From Bordetella genomosp. 13 (GTDB taxonomy: Bacteria; Pseudomonadota; Gammaproteobacteria; Burkholderiales; Burkholderiaceae_B): a stretch of 64,000 nucleotides of DNA. Of this stretch, positions 7,650 to 16,403 are shown piece after piece. Made by a program: the position numbers and the translations under genes. The DNA lies in assembly GCF_002119665.1 (NCBI RefSeq), contig NZ_CP021111.1:124001-188000 (forward strand), read 5' to 3'. The number at the start of each line of letters is the position of its first letter. The first letter of the stretch is position 1. Below the pieces are notes generated by a model. It saw only the letters and a list, made by a program, of their open reading frames with translations. It did not search any database and was not told the DNA's origin.

Positions 7650-10271
7650 CTACAGCGGCTGCAACTGCTCGTCCAGCATGCGCACCAGCAGCCCGGTGCC
7701 ATGCTCGTCCACGCGGATCTCGCCATAGCGCGCGGCCTCGAAATGCCGGGCCTGGCCCTCGGGAAAGAAATACGCGTTGGTGACGATGCGCACGCCCTCC
7801 GGACGCACGCGGTAGCGCAGCACCAGCTCGTGGTCCGCGCGAGGCTGCGTCTCGTCCTGGATGCGTACTGCCTGGGCCACGCCGCGCGCATCCGGCGCCA
7901 GCACCACGTAGCCTTCCGTGCGCACGAACCGGGTTCCCTCTTCCATCGAGCGCGCGAAGTCGGCGTCGCGCAGCCGGTCTATCTCGCTGCCCGCGGCAAA
8001 GCGCAAGGCCATATAGTCGCCCTGCATCAGCGAACGCGGATCGACCGGGGCGAGTTCGAGGATGGCGACGCGTCCCGAGGCCAGCAGGCGTTCCCGCTGC
8101 CAGATGTTGCCATTGGCCGCGGCTAGCGCCAGCATCAGGCCGCCGAGCACCGCGGCGGCGCGCCAGCGCTGTGCGCTCGTGGGACGCTGCATGGCGGGCG
8201 GCGCGGTGGTTTGCGTGCGCATCACGTGCGGTACCAGCCACACCATGCCGCGCAGCGCGAACATCATCAGCCCGGCCGTGGCCAGCCAGCCGGCCTTCTG
8301 CAGCAGCGGCACCTCGAGCTGGTAGTAATAGATCAACAGGTAGGACAGCAGGGCCAGCACGCCGAAGATCGCCAGGCGCGGCTTGGCGAGTCCGAAGCCC
8401 AGCAGCATCCACGTCAGCGCGAAGGCGATGCCGGGGCTGGGCAGCCAGAACAGCGCCAGAACCAGCAATGCCAGCGGCACTCCCCATACCAGCGTGCGGG
8501 TCAGCAGGGCGCGGCGTTCCCACAGCACCAGCAGCGCGGCCACGGCCGGCAGCAATGCGCCCGCCACCGTAAGCACGGCGGTCGAGGGATGAAGGCTCCA
8601 CAACACCGGCAATTGCATGACCGTCACGCCGCCCGCCATCCACACCATGGCCTGTACGGCGATGGCGAAGGACCAGCCCAGCGGGTCCAGCTTGCGCTGC
8701 CTGGGCGGCGCGAGCCGATGGCCGGTCCAGAACGCGGCCGCGGCGGTCCAGGCGCCCGCCACCGCCACCGGCAGCCACACGAATGTCGCGCGCAGCACGT
8801 CGACGTCGAGCAACAGCTCGAACATATCGTTGCCCGGGCCCACGTCGGGCACCAGCGCCCGCCACACCAGGCCGGCGGCGGCCAGCGCCATCATCCACCC
8901 GCTGAGAAAGCGCAGCAGCGTATCCGGGGCCAGCGCATAGACCGCCACCCCGAGCACCAGCACGAACAGGCTGGCTCCGCCCAGCGAGGCCGAGTCGTAC
9001 AGGCCGAAGGCCACGAGAATCTGTCCGGCGAAGCCCAGCGCGGTTGCGCACTGTCGCCAGAACGGCGCGCGCGCCGAGCGCAGCACGGCAACGGCGCCCG
9101 CGCACATGACCAGGCCCACCACCAGCGCCCCTTCACGCGATTCGATCAGGCCGGACACGCCCAGGAACAGCAGCAGCAACAGCGTGGCCAGCCACGCGCT
9201 CAGTCCCAGCAGGCCATAGATGTACCAGGGGGTCTCGGGTCGGCGCGTGCCCGCCGGCTCGGCCAGCGCAATCACAGGCGCCGCGCCCTCCGCGGGCTCG
9301 ACCGCGTTGCCGGCCGACACGCCGGCGGGTTCGGGATCGGCCGGCCGGGCCGTCGTGCCGGCCACGCGCCGCAGCCAGCGCGCCGCGAGGACCGCCTCGC
9401 CCATCAGCAGCGCGGCCAATGGCAACGCGGCCCAGATGCCGGGTTCGAGCCGCAGCAGCCATTCTCCGACCACACGCAGCGACACGCAGATCGCGCCCGC
9501 GGCCAGCATGGCCAGGATGACGAGGTCGCGGCGCGCGCGCTGGTAATACAGACCCAATCCCAGCGTGGTCGCCAGCCAGGCCAGGCCGGTATAGGTGCCC
9601 AGGCCCATGATGATGTATTCGCCCACCATCAGGGCCAGTACCAGTACGCCCAGCGCCAGCGCGACCAGCACGCGCGGTCCGACGCGCGTACCGGCATGCC
9701 AGTGGCGCGCGGCCAGTTCCCATGCAGCCAGCAGCAGCAGGTTCATGGCCGCGATCATCAGGCTGGGAAAGCCGGGACCCGAGAAGGCCACCCACCACGT
9801 GAACAGGTGTTCGCCCAGCCACAGCGCGGCCGCCACGTTCAGCACCAGCACCCACAGCAGCCAGACCGCCTGGCTGGCCGCGGCCAATGCCCATGGCAGC
9901 AACAGCACGGCCCAGGCGGCGAACAGTTCCCATGTGTCCGCCCCGGTCTGGTAGGTCTGGCCAACAAGCGCCAGCAGCGCGCCCAGCAGCAGCCCTGCAA
10001 GCGCCAGTACCGCGCCCGCGGTGCGGCGCCGCACCTCGGCGTCGGCGCGCAGGCGCAAGCCCAGCCACGCGGCGGCCAGCGCGCACACCGCGAGCAGAGC
10101 CTGCGCGCCCGCGAAACGCTGTACCTTGTCCAGCGCCGGCCAGTTCGCCGCGACCCAGCATATGACGCCGCTGCCCAGCAGCAGCACACCCAATCCCAGT
10201 GTGGCGCGAGCAAGGAACTGGCGCCATGTGTGCAATTCCGATCCTGCCCGCTTCTGAGTATCGACTTGCAT
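7650..10271 (-). CDS. Polytopic membrane protein: DUF2157 + DUF4401 + GDYXXLXY fusion
   Basis: The protein has 873 residues from the ATG at 10271, which is preceded by GGGGAG; an in-frame ATG at 10295 is less likely because it would contain that site. The N-terminal third resembles DUF2157 (LGVLLLGSGVICWVAANWPAL), the middle is a run of hydrophobic helices of the DUF4401 type (begins near PWYIYGLLGLSAWLA), and the C-terminal about 190 residues form the periplasmic GDYXXLXY domain (LMQGDYMALRF). In many bacteria these are two or three separate adjacent genes, so this is a natural fusion. Function is unknown. It diverges from topB across 63 bp. Confidence 0.82.
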   Translation of the reverse strand: MQVDTQKRAGSELHTWRQFLARATLGLGVLLLGSGVICWVAANWPALDKVQRFAGAQALLAVCALAAAWLGLRLRADAEVRRRTAGAVLALAGLLLGALLALVGQTYQTGADTWELFAAWAVLLLPWALAAASQAVWLLWVLVLNVAAALWLGEHLFTWWVAFSGPGFPSLMIAAMNLLLLAAWELAARHWHAGTRVGPRVLVALALGVLVLALMVGEYIIMGLGTYTGLAWLATTLGLGLYYQRARRDLVILAMLAAGAICVSLRVVGEWLLRLEPGIWAALPLAALLMGEAVLAARWLRRVAGTTARPADPEPAGVSAGNAVEPAEGAAPVIALAEPAGTRRPETPWYIYGLLGLSAWLATLLLLLFLGVSGLIESREGALVVGLVMCAGAVAVLRSARAPFWRQCATALGFAGQILVAFGLYDSASLGGASLFVLVLGVAVYALAPDTLLRFLSGWMMALAAAGLVWRALVPDVGPGNDMFELLLDVDVLRATFVWLPVAVAGAWTAAAAFWTGHRLAPPRQRKLDPLGWSFAIAVQAMVWMAGGVTVMQLPVLWSLHPSTAVLTVAGALLPAVAALLVLWERRALLTRTLVWGVPLALLVLALFWLPSPGIAFALTWMLLGFGLAKPRLAIFGVLALLSYLLIYYYQLEVPLLQKAGWLATAGLMMFALRGMVWLVPHVMRTQTTAPPAMQRPTSAQRWRAAAVLGGLMLALAAANGNIWQRERLLASGRVAILELAPVDPRSLMQGDYMALRFAAGSEIDRLRDADFARSMEEGTRFVRTEGYVVLAPDARGVAQAVRIQDETQPRADHELVLRYRVRPEGVRIVTNAYFFPEGQARHFEAARYGEIRVDEHGTGLLVRMLDEQLQPL

Positions 10272-10334
10272 GCCGCGAATCTCCCCTCTTATCATCCGCG
10301 CTAATCGAGGCGGGTCTGCCGCCAATGGATACCC

Positions 10335-12992
10335 ATGAGCAAAACGCTGATTATTGCCGAGAAGCCCTCGGTAGCCCTGGATATATCACGCGCCCTAGGA
10401 GGCTTTGCGCGAGAGGGGGATTATTTTGAAAGTGAAAGTTACGTCCTCGCGTCCAGCATCGGCCATCTGTTGGGGCTTGTTGCGCCCAACGATCCGGTCA
10501 AGGGCAAGTGGAGCTTCACGCACCTGCCGGTGATTCCGCCCGCCTTCGAGCTGGGGCCGACGGACAAGCGTTCGTCGGAACGGCTCAAGCTGCTGGTGCG
10601 CCTGGCCAAGCGCAAGGACGTCACCGCGCTGATCAACGCCTGTGACGCGGGCCGCGAGGGCGAGCTCATCTTCCGCTACATCATCCAGTACGCCGGGGTG
10701 AACAAGCCCATCAAGCGGCTGTGGCTGCAGTCCATGACGCAGGCCGCCATCCGCGAGGCCTTCCAGAACCTGCGCGACGACGTGCAGCTCAAGCCGCTCG
10801 AGGCCGCCGCGCGTTCGCGCGCCGAGGCCGACTGGCTGGTGGGCATCAACGGCACGCGGGCCATGACGGCCTTCAACAGCAAGGATGGCGGCTTCTTCAA
10901 GACGCCGGTGGGCCGCGTGCAGACGCCCACGCTGGCCATCGTGCACGAGCGCGAGGAACGCATCCGCCGTTTCGTGCCGCGCGACTACTGGGAAGTGCAC
11001 GCCACGTTCGTGGCCGCGGCGGGCCTGTACCAGGGCCGCTGGATCGACCCCGACTTCAAGAAGGACGAGCGCGATCCCGAGAAGCGCGAGTCGCGCCTGT
11101 GGTCGCAGGCCGCCGCGCAGAGCGTGGTGGCTGCCTGCCGCGATCAGTCCGGCAGCGTCACCGAAGAATCCAAGCCCTCGTCGCAGGCCTCGCCCGCGCT
11201 GTACGACCTGACCTCGCTGCAGCGCGAGGCCAACGGCCGCTTCGGTTTTTCGGCCAAGACCACGCTGGCGCTGGCGCAGACTTTGTATGAACGGCACAAG
11301 GCACTGACGTATCCGCGTACCGATTCGCGCTACCTGCCCGAAGACTATATCGGCACCGTGCGCCAGACCATGCAGGTGCTGGCGCAGGGCGATTCCGCCG
11401 CGGTGGGCGCCCTGGCGCGGCATGCGGGCACCGTCGTGAAGAACGATTGGGTCAAGCCCAACCGACGCATCTTCGACAACAAGAAGGTGTCCGACCACTT
11501 TGCCATCATCCCGACGCTGCAGGTGCCGCGCGACCTCAGCGAGGCCGAGGGCAAGCTGTACGACCTGGTGCTCAAGCGATTCCTGGCGGTGTTCTTCCCC
11601 TCCGCGGAATATCGCGTCACCACGCGCCTGACCGAGGTGCAGGGCCATCGCTTCAAGACCGACGGCAAGGTGCTGGTGTCGCCCGGCTGGCTGGCCGTGT
11701 ACGGCAAGGAAGCCCAGGGCGAGGACGCCAATCTGGTGCCGGTGGCCGACGGCGAGATCGTGCGCACCGAAGACGTCGATGCGGTGGGCCTGTCCACCAA
11801 GCCGCCCCCACGCTACAACGAAGCCACGCTGCTGTCCGCCATGGAAGGCGCCGGCAAGCTGGTGGACGACGAAGAACTGCGCGAGGCCATGTCCGAGCGC
11901 GGGCTGGGCACCCCCGCCACGCGCGCGGCCATCATCGAAGGCCTGCTCAACGAAAGCTATCTGCGCCGCGAGGGCCGCGACCTGGTGCCCACCGCCAAGG
12001 CGCGCCAGCTGATGACGCTTTTGTCCGGCCTGGATGTCAGCGAACTGACCTCGCCGGAACTGACCGGCGAGTGGGAGCACAAGCTCAAGCAGATCGAGCA
12101 GGGCGGCCTGGGCCGCGAAGCCTTCATGCGCGAGATCGCGCAGATGACGCAGGTCATCGTCAAGCGCGCCAAAGAGTACGAGCGCGATACGGTGCCCGGC
12201 GACTACGCCACGCTGCGCACGCCGTGTCCCAAGTGCGGCGGCGTGGTGAAGGAGAACTACCGCCGCTACGCCTGCACGCAATGCGACTTCTCGATCAGCA
12301 AGCATCCGGGCGGCCGCACTTTCGAGCTGCCCGAGGTCGAGGAACTGCTGGGCAAGCGCGAGATCGGTCCGCTGCAGGGCTTCATCAGCAAGATGGGCCG
12401 GCCCTTCGCGGCCATCCTGCGCATCAGCGACGAGTTCAAGCTGGAGTTCGACTTCGGCCAGAGCGACGACGATGACGGCGAAGAGGTGGACTTCTCCGGG
12501 CACACGCCGGTGGGTCCGTGTCCCAAGTGCCAATCTCGCGTGTTCGAGCACGGCATGAGCTACGTCTGCGAGAAATCCGTGGGCCCGGCCAAGAGCTGCG
12601 ACTTCCGGTCGGGCAAGGTCATCCTGCAGCAGGAGATTTCCCGCGAGCAGATGGAGAAGCTGCTGTCCGACGGCCGCACCGACCTGCTGGACGGCTTCGT
12701 GTCCAGCCGCACCAATCGCAAGTTCAAGGCCTTCCTGGTGCGCCAGCCCGACGGCAAGGTAGGCTTCGAATTCGAACCGCGGCCCGAGAAGCCGGGCGCC
12801 AAGGGCCGCGCGCCCGCCAAGGCGGCCGCGGGGGCGGCGCCGGCCGGCACGGCAGTCCAAAAGGCGGCTGGCAAGACGGCGGCCAAGAAGGCGGCTGCCA
12901 AGACGGCAGTCAAGAAGACCGCGTCCAAGACCGCCGCCAAGAAGGCCGTGAAAAAGGTTGCTGCCAAGAAGGCGGCCAAGGTCGCCGGCTGA
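10335..12992 (+). CDS. topB: DNA topoisomerase III
   Basis: The 885-residue type IA topoisomerase relaxes and decatenates DNA. The TOPRIM domain begins IIAEKPSVALDIS (residues 4-16) and has DAGREGELIFR near 98; the catalytic tyrosine is in YPRTDSRYL (Tyr about 326). Two zinc-finger-like CPKC groups lie at about 631-655 and 728-757. After residue about 836 the protein ends in a roughly 50-residue lysine/alanine-rich tail made of imperfect KKAA/KTA repeats, like histone H1, which probably increases DNA binding. That tail is absent from Escherichia coli TopB. The gene is convergent with the GntR regulator. Confidence 0.95.
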   Translation: MSKTLIIAEKPSVALDISRALGGFAREGDYFESESYVLASSIGHLLGLVAPNDPVKGKWSFTHLPVIPPAFELGPTDKRSSERLKLLVRLAKRKDVTALINACDAGREGELIFRYIIQYAGVNKPIKRLWLQSMTQAAIREAFQNLRDDVQLKPLEAAARSRAEADWLVGINGTRAMTAFNSKDGGFFKTPVGRVQTPTLAIVHEREERIRRFVPRDYWEVHATFVAAAGLYQGRWIDPDFKKDERDPEKRESRLWSQAAAQSVVAACRDQSGSVTEESKPSSQASPALYDLTSLQREANGRFGFSAKTTLALAQTLYERHKALTYPRTDSRYLPEDYIGTVRQTMQVLAQGDSAAVGALARHAGTVVKNDWVKPNRRIFDNKKVSDHFAIIPTLQVPRDLSEAEGKLYDLVLKRFLAVFFPSAEYRVTTRLTEVQGHRFKTDGKVLVSPGWLAVYGKEAQGEDANLVPVADGEIVRTEDVDAVGLSTKPPPRYNEATLLSAMEGAGKLVDDEELREAMSERGLGTPATRAAIIEGLLNESYLRREGRDLVPTAKARQLMTLLSGLDVSELTSPELTGEWEHKLKQIEQGGLGREAFMREIAQMTQVIVKRAKEYERDTVPGDYATLRTPCPKCGGVVKENYRRYACTQCDFSISKHPGGRTFELPEVEELLGKREIGPLQGFISKMGRPFAAILRISDEFKLEFDFGQSDDDDGEEVDFSGHTPVGPCPKCQSRVFEHGMSYVCEKSVGPAKSCDFRSGKVILQQEISREQMEKLLSDGRTDLLDGFVSSRTNRKFKAFLVRQPDGKVGFEFEPRPEKPGAKGRAPAKAAAGAAPAGTAVQKAAGKTAAKKAAAKTAVKKTASKTAAKKAVKKVAAKKAAKVAG

Positions 12993-13018
12993 GGCGCAAG
13001 CGGACTCGGTGCCAGCCC

Positions 13019-13048
13019 GCAGCGGTTCCTTCGCTCGAAGACCGCTGC
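13019..13048. terminator. Hairpin between convergent topB and the GntR gene
   Basis: GCAGCGGT pairs with ACCGCTGC, and inside it CTTCG pairs with CGAAG around a two-base loop. The result is a nearly continuous 13-bp stem with a two-base bulge. No T-run follows on either strand, so it may stop transcription only weakly or protect mRNA ends. Its place between convergent genes fits a bidirectional terminator. Confidence 0.4.
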
Positions 13049-13129
13049 GTGGTGTCGGCGGCCTCATGCCCTGGGCCGAGAGCCCGATGCCGGCATGGCC
13101 GTGCGTACGCCGCCATTCGTCGAGAAGGT

Positions 13130-13855
13130 CTAAGGCGTCTTGCGTTCGTACAGTTGCTGGAGGAAGGCGCCCGAGGCGCGGATCAACTGGCGCGCCTGCG
13201 CCTCGCTGGCCGCCGGATCACGCGCCACCAGCGCATCGGCCAGCATGCGCCAATCGTGGGCGGAAGCCTTGCGGCGCTCGTCCGATGCGAACACCATGCC
13301 GTTGTTGCGGACCATGATGCGCCACAGCGCCTGGTTCGAAATCTGGTCGTACGTCATGCGCACCCACTTGCTGCACGCCATTTCGATCAGCAGGTCCTGT
13401 ACGTCCAGCACGGCACGGGTGTAGGCTGGGGCATCCACGCCCTGCGCGGCCAGCTCTTCCAGCGCGCGTACGGCCAGGTCGAATCGTCCGATCGCGGCCG
13501 TCTCGCCCAGCCGGGCAGCCCGCTCGGACGCCAATCCCAGCAGCACGCCGCGCAATTCGTACAGTTCATTGATCTCCGCCAAGTCGACTTCGATGACCCG
13601 CGCGCCGTAGCGCGGCACACGCTCGACGAAATGGCCACGTTCGAGGTGGGCCAGCGCTTCGCGGATCGTGGCGCGGCTGACCGCATGTTCCTCGGCCAAC
13701 TGAATCTCGAGCAAGCGGGCGCCCGGCGCCAGTTCGCCATCGAGAATGGCTTGCAGCAGGCGCTCAGCAACCTGGGCCGGCAGAGATTGGGCGGTGCGGC
13801 CGACGGGCACGCGGAGCTCCTGCGATTGGTCGCGCAAGGGGGCGGGATAGGGCAT
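13130..13855 (-). CDS. GntR family transcriptional regulator, FCD subfamily
   Basis: The 241-residue protein has an N-terminal winged helix-turn-helix (AERLLQAILDGELAPGARLLE, then AVSRATIREALAHLERGHFVE; about residues 22-80) and an all-helical FCD ligand-binding domain ending in the usual ASEAQARQLIRASGAFLQQL helix. The ATG at 13855 is picked because the frame upstream runs through the operator region and has no homology. It diverges from the Bug-protein gene, and the space between them holds TGTCGACA palindromes, so it most likely represses that gene and itself in response to an organic acid. Confidence 0.88.
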   Translation of the reverse strand: MPYPAPLRDQSQELRVPVGRTAQSLPAQVAERLLQAILDGELAPGARLLEIQLAEEHAVSRATIREALAHLERGHFVERVPRYGARVIEVDLAEINELYELRGVLLGLASERAARLGETAAIGRFDLAVRALEELAAQGVDAPAYTRAVLDVQDLLIEMACSKWVRMTYDQISNQALWRIMVRNNGMVFASDERRKASAHDWRMLADALVARDPAASEAQARQLIRASGAFLQQLYERKTP

Positions 13856-13925
13856 GCGAATCCGGGAAGGGCGCGAAATCCGGGATTTTAGCCTCGGGCT
13901 TCTGGATATCCCTTGATTGTCCGAC

Positions 13926-13965
13926 TGTCGACAACATGATAGCTTGTATTGTCGACAATCGACAG
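13926..13965. promoter_or_regulatory. Candidate GntR operators (two TGTCGACA palindromes)
   Basis: The 8-bp palindrome TGTCGACA occurs at 13926-13933 and again inside the perfect 12-bp palindrome ATTGTCGACAAT at 13948-13959. A further half-like GTCGA run (TCGACAG) follows to 13965. Centres are about 24 bp apart, near two helical turns. Short TTGTC/GACAA-type palindromes are usual for FCD-type GntR regulators. They sit between the divergent GntR and Bug genes. Confidence 0.6.
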
Positions 13966-14030
13966 CAGTAAACATGCTCGTAACGACAAACCGGCGCGCC
14001 GCAACCGGGAGTGCCGACAAGGGGAATGCC

Positions 14031-15029
14031 ATGATCAAGTCACACTTCGCGGCGGCCGGCGTGCGCGCTGCCCTTCTCGTTCTTGCCAGCACGCCTTTCC
14101 AGGCCGCCATGGCCGCGGACGAGTTGTGCAACCGGCCGGTCATCGAACTGGTGGTTCCCTGGGCCGCGGGCGGTGGAACCGATGCTCAGGCGCGCATGAT
14201 CGCGCCGCCTCTGGCGGAACGCCTCGGTAAACAGGTGGTGGTCGTCAACCGTGCCGGCGCCGGCGGCGTGGTCGGCACCACCGGCTTCGTCAACAGTGCC
14301 AAGCCCGACGGCTGCACGCTCATCATGGCCACGGGCGCCACCAACGCCACCGCGCCGTATCTGTTCAAAGACCTGAAGTTCGCACCGTTGGACGACTTCA
14401 CGCCCATCGCGTTCGTAGCCGAGTCGCCCAACATTCTTTTCGTGCGGGCGGACTCCCCCTACAAGACAGTCCAGGACCTGGTCGATGCCGGTCGCGCCCG
14501 CCCTGGTGCGCTGACCTATGCAAGCGGAGGCGTCGGGGCATCGAGCCACCTGGCGGGCGCATTGTTCGTAGAGAAGGCCGGCGTGGTGGCTGTGCACGTG
14601 CCCTACCAGGGCGCGGCGCCCGCCATCGCAGACCTGCTGGGCGGGCAGGTCGATTTTTCGGTGGACACGGGCAGCCAGCTGGGCCACGTGCGCGCCGGCA
14701 AACTGCGGGCGCTGGCGGTGGCGGCGCAGGAGCGGATCGCCGCGTTGCCCGATGTGCCGACGTTCGACGAGGCCGGCATCAACGGCGTTCATTACTCGTT
14801 CTGGGGCGGCGTGGCCGGCCCTAAGGGATTGCCCGCGTCCATGGTGCAGCGGTTGAACAAAGACATCAACGCAGTCGTGTCCTCGCAGAAGGTGCGCGAC
14901 TACTTCCTGTCGAACGGTTCGCAGCTGAAGGAAGGGCTGTCGCCCGACGCCTTCAAGGCGTTCTGGCGCCAGGATCTGGAACGCAACGAGCGGATCGTCG
15001 CGGCGTCCGGCGCCACGGCCGGCAACTGA
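14031..15029 (+). CDS. Bug family tripartite tricarboxylate (TTT) transporter substrate-binding protein
   Basis: The 332-residue periplasmic protein has a signal peptide at residues 1-26 (FQAAMAA cleavage region), then VIELVVPWAAGGGTDAQARMI, the diagnostic first strand-loop of Bug receptors, and YASGGVGASSHLAG in the middle. The ATG at 14031 has AAGGGG seven bases upstream; earlier in-frame ATGs fall in the operator region. Bug proteins bind carboxylates or related small molecules. No TctA/TctB permease genes are nearby, so this is an orphan receptor, as is common in this family. It is probably controlled by the divergent GntR gene. Confidence 0.9.
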   Translation: MIKSHFAAAGVRAALLVLASTPFQAAMAADELCNRPVIELVVPWAAGGGTDAQARMIAPPLAERLGKQVVVVNRAGAGGVVGTTGFVNSAKPDGCTLIMATGATNATAPYLFKDLKFAPLDDFTPIAFVAESPNILFVRADSPYKTVQDLVDAGRARPGALTYASGGVGASSHLAGALFVEKAGVVAVHVPYQGAAPAIADLLGGQVDFSVDTGSQLGHVRAGKLRALAVAAQERIAALPDVPTFDEAGINGVHYSFWGGVAGPKGLPASMVQRLNKDINAVVSSQKVRDYFLSNGSQLKEGLSPDAFKAFWRQDLERNERIVAASGATAGN

Positions 15030-15090
15030 AGCGGCGCCTGCCGCATATCCCGGCCCGCGGCGGCCGGTCTCCACCATTGAGGAGCTGTGC

Positions 15091-16083
15091 ATGAAGAAGA
15101 TCAAGATCGTCGTCACTATGGACGTCGAACCCACCACCGCCACCACGCATCCCACCGCCACCGGTCCCGCGGAATGGGGCCTGGGCGAACGCGCGGTGCG
15201 CGGATATGCGGAACTGGCCGGGGACCACGGCTTTCCGGTCACTTATTTCATTCACCCCGAAGCGGCGTTGGCGCAGGCCGACATGTTCGACGAACTGCGC
15301 GCCCGGGGCGCCTGCCTGGGCCTGCATATCCATGCATGGAAGTACGCCATGTGGCGGCACCAGAGCAAGCGCTACATGGCTCACTATGGCGGACTGAGCG
15401 AGTCCGATCAGCGGGCCCTTCTGGCCGAGGCCGGCGCCCTGTGGCAGCAGATGCTTGGCGAATGGCCCAGGTACTTCCGACCGGGAACCTTCTCGGCCAA
15501 CGATGCCATCTTCCGTGTACTCGACGACCTTGGCTTCGACGGAGGCTCGTGCTCGGTGCCGGGCCGCCAGATGCCCGAGATGCAGGCGGTGTGGAACGGC
15601 ACTGAGCCGGATCCGCATCGTGGCCACGCTTATTTCCGCCAACTGGCTGGCGACCTGGAATTCGTCAACATGCCGCTGTCGGCCGACTTCTCGCTGGCGC
15701 TCGAGGGTCGCATCGGCCGCCGCCTGCATCCGGACCTGCGCCCCGACACCGATTGGCAAGCCCAGTACGGCCTCAGCTACGACACAATCGCCGCCAATAT
15801 CGTGGGCCAGGTGCTCGCGCGAGCGCCGCAGGTGCCGGTGATCAACGTGGTGTCGCACAACCATTACGACTATCGTGATCCGCGAGACCCGGCGCGCCAG
15901 CGCCTCCAGCAATCGTTGAAGGCGCTGGCCGGGGCATGCGCGGCCGCGGGCGTCGAGCCCGTGGGCGCGACCCTGGCCGAGATCGTCGACGATGTGCGCA
16001 GCGCGGCTCGCGTCGAAGTGCCTTTCGTCTGCGAGGGCAACATAATGGAAAGAACCGGTACGTTGGGCACGTTGGGCGCGTAG
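15091..16083 (+). CDS. Polysaccharide deacetylase-like (NodB-fold) hydrolase
   Basis: The 330-residue cytoplasmic protein has the NodB-type metal site: TMDVE near residue 10 (catalytic/metal Asp), LHIHAWKY near 89 (HxH metal ligands), FRPGTFSAND near 130 (substrate-binding Arg-Pro-Gly), and a late VVSHNHYDYRD histidine. It lacks a signal peptide, so it likely acts on a small amide or acetylated compound inside the cell and not on wall polymer; this is inference. A good GAGGAG site precedes ATG 15091, 61 bp after the Bug gene, so it is probably cotranscribed with it. Confidence 0.75.
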   Translation: MKKIKIVVTMDVEPTTATTHPTATGPAEWGLGERAVRGYAELAGDHGFPVTYFIHPEAALAQADMFDELRARGACLGLHIHAWKYAMWRHQSKRYMAHYGGLSESDQRALLAEAGALWQQMLGEWPRYFRPGTFSANDAIFRVLDDLGFDGGSCSVPGRQMPEMQAVWNGTEPDPHRGHAYFRQLAGDLEFVNMPLSADFSLALEGRIGRRLHPDLRPDTDWQAQYGLSYDTIAANIVGQVLARAPQVPVINVVSHNHYDYRDPRDPARQRLQQSLKALAGACAAAGVEPVGATLAEIVDDVRSAARVEVPFVCEGNIMERTGTLGTLGA

Positions 16084-16120
16084 ACTGTCCGGCGCCATCT
16101 TTACACTCGAAGGAACCTCC

Positions 16121-16333
16121 ATGCCCTATATCCGTATCGAAATCCTGGAAGGCCGCACCGAAGACCAGAAGGCCGCCATCGCCGCCTCGGTGACGCAGGC
16201 GCTGGTGGAGCATGCCGGCGCCAATCCGCAGAGCGTTTTCGTCGTCTTCCAGGACGTCGCGCCGCAAGACTGGGCGGTCGGCGGCACGCTGATCTCGCGC
16301 CGCCATACCGGCGCATCCAAAGGCCACGGTTAG
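16121..16333 (+). CDS. 4-oxalocrotonate tautomerase family protein
   Basis: The 70-residue protein starts MPYIRIEILEGR. After removal of the initiator Met this exposes the catalytic Pro-1 of the tautomerase superfamily, and an Arg near 12 and the QSVFVVFQDV strand follow as usual. An AAGGA site lies five bases before the ATG. It would catalyse keto-enol tautomerisation of a 2-hydroxy-dienoate or related acid, fitting the catabolic genes around it. Its true substrate is unknown. Confidence 0.85.
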   Translation: MPYIRIEILEGRTEDQKAAIAASVTQALVEHAGANPQSVFVVFQDVAPQDWAVGGTLISRRHTGASKGHG

Positions 16334-16403
16334 CAAGCCCGCCCGAGTGCGGTATCGTTGTGGCCAAAATTGCTGTATCACAACGACACCAAGCGAGGAC
16401 GAC

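Noticed and set aside
8211..10304. 697-residue frame opposite the DUF2157 fusion
   Set aside because: Gln/Arg/His-rich shadow with no recognisable domain.
10395..13067. 890-residue antisense frame over topB
   Set aside because: topB is intact with all motifs on the other strand; the antisense product is a Gly/Leu/Arg-rich shadow.
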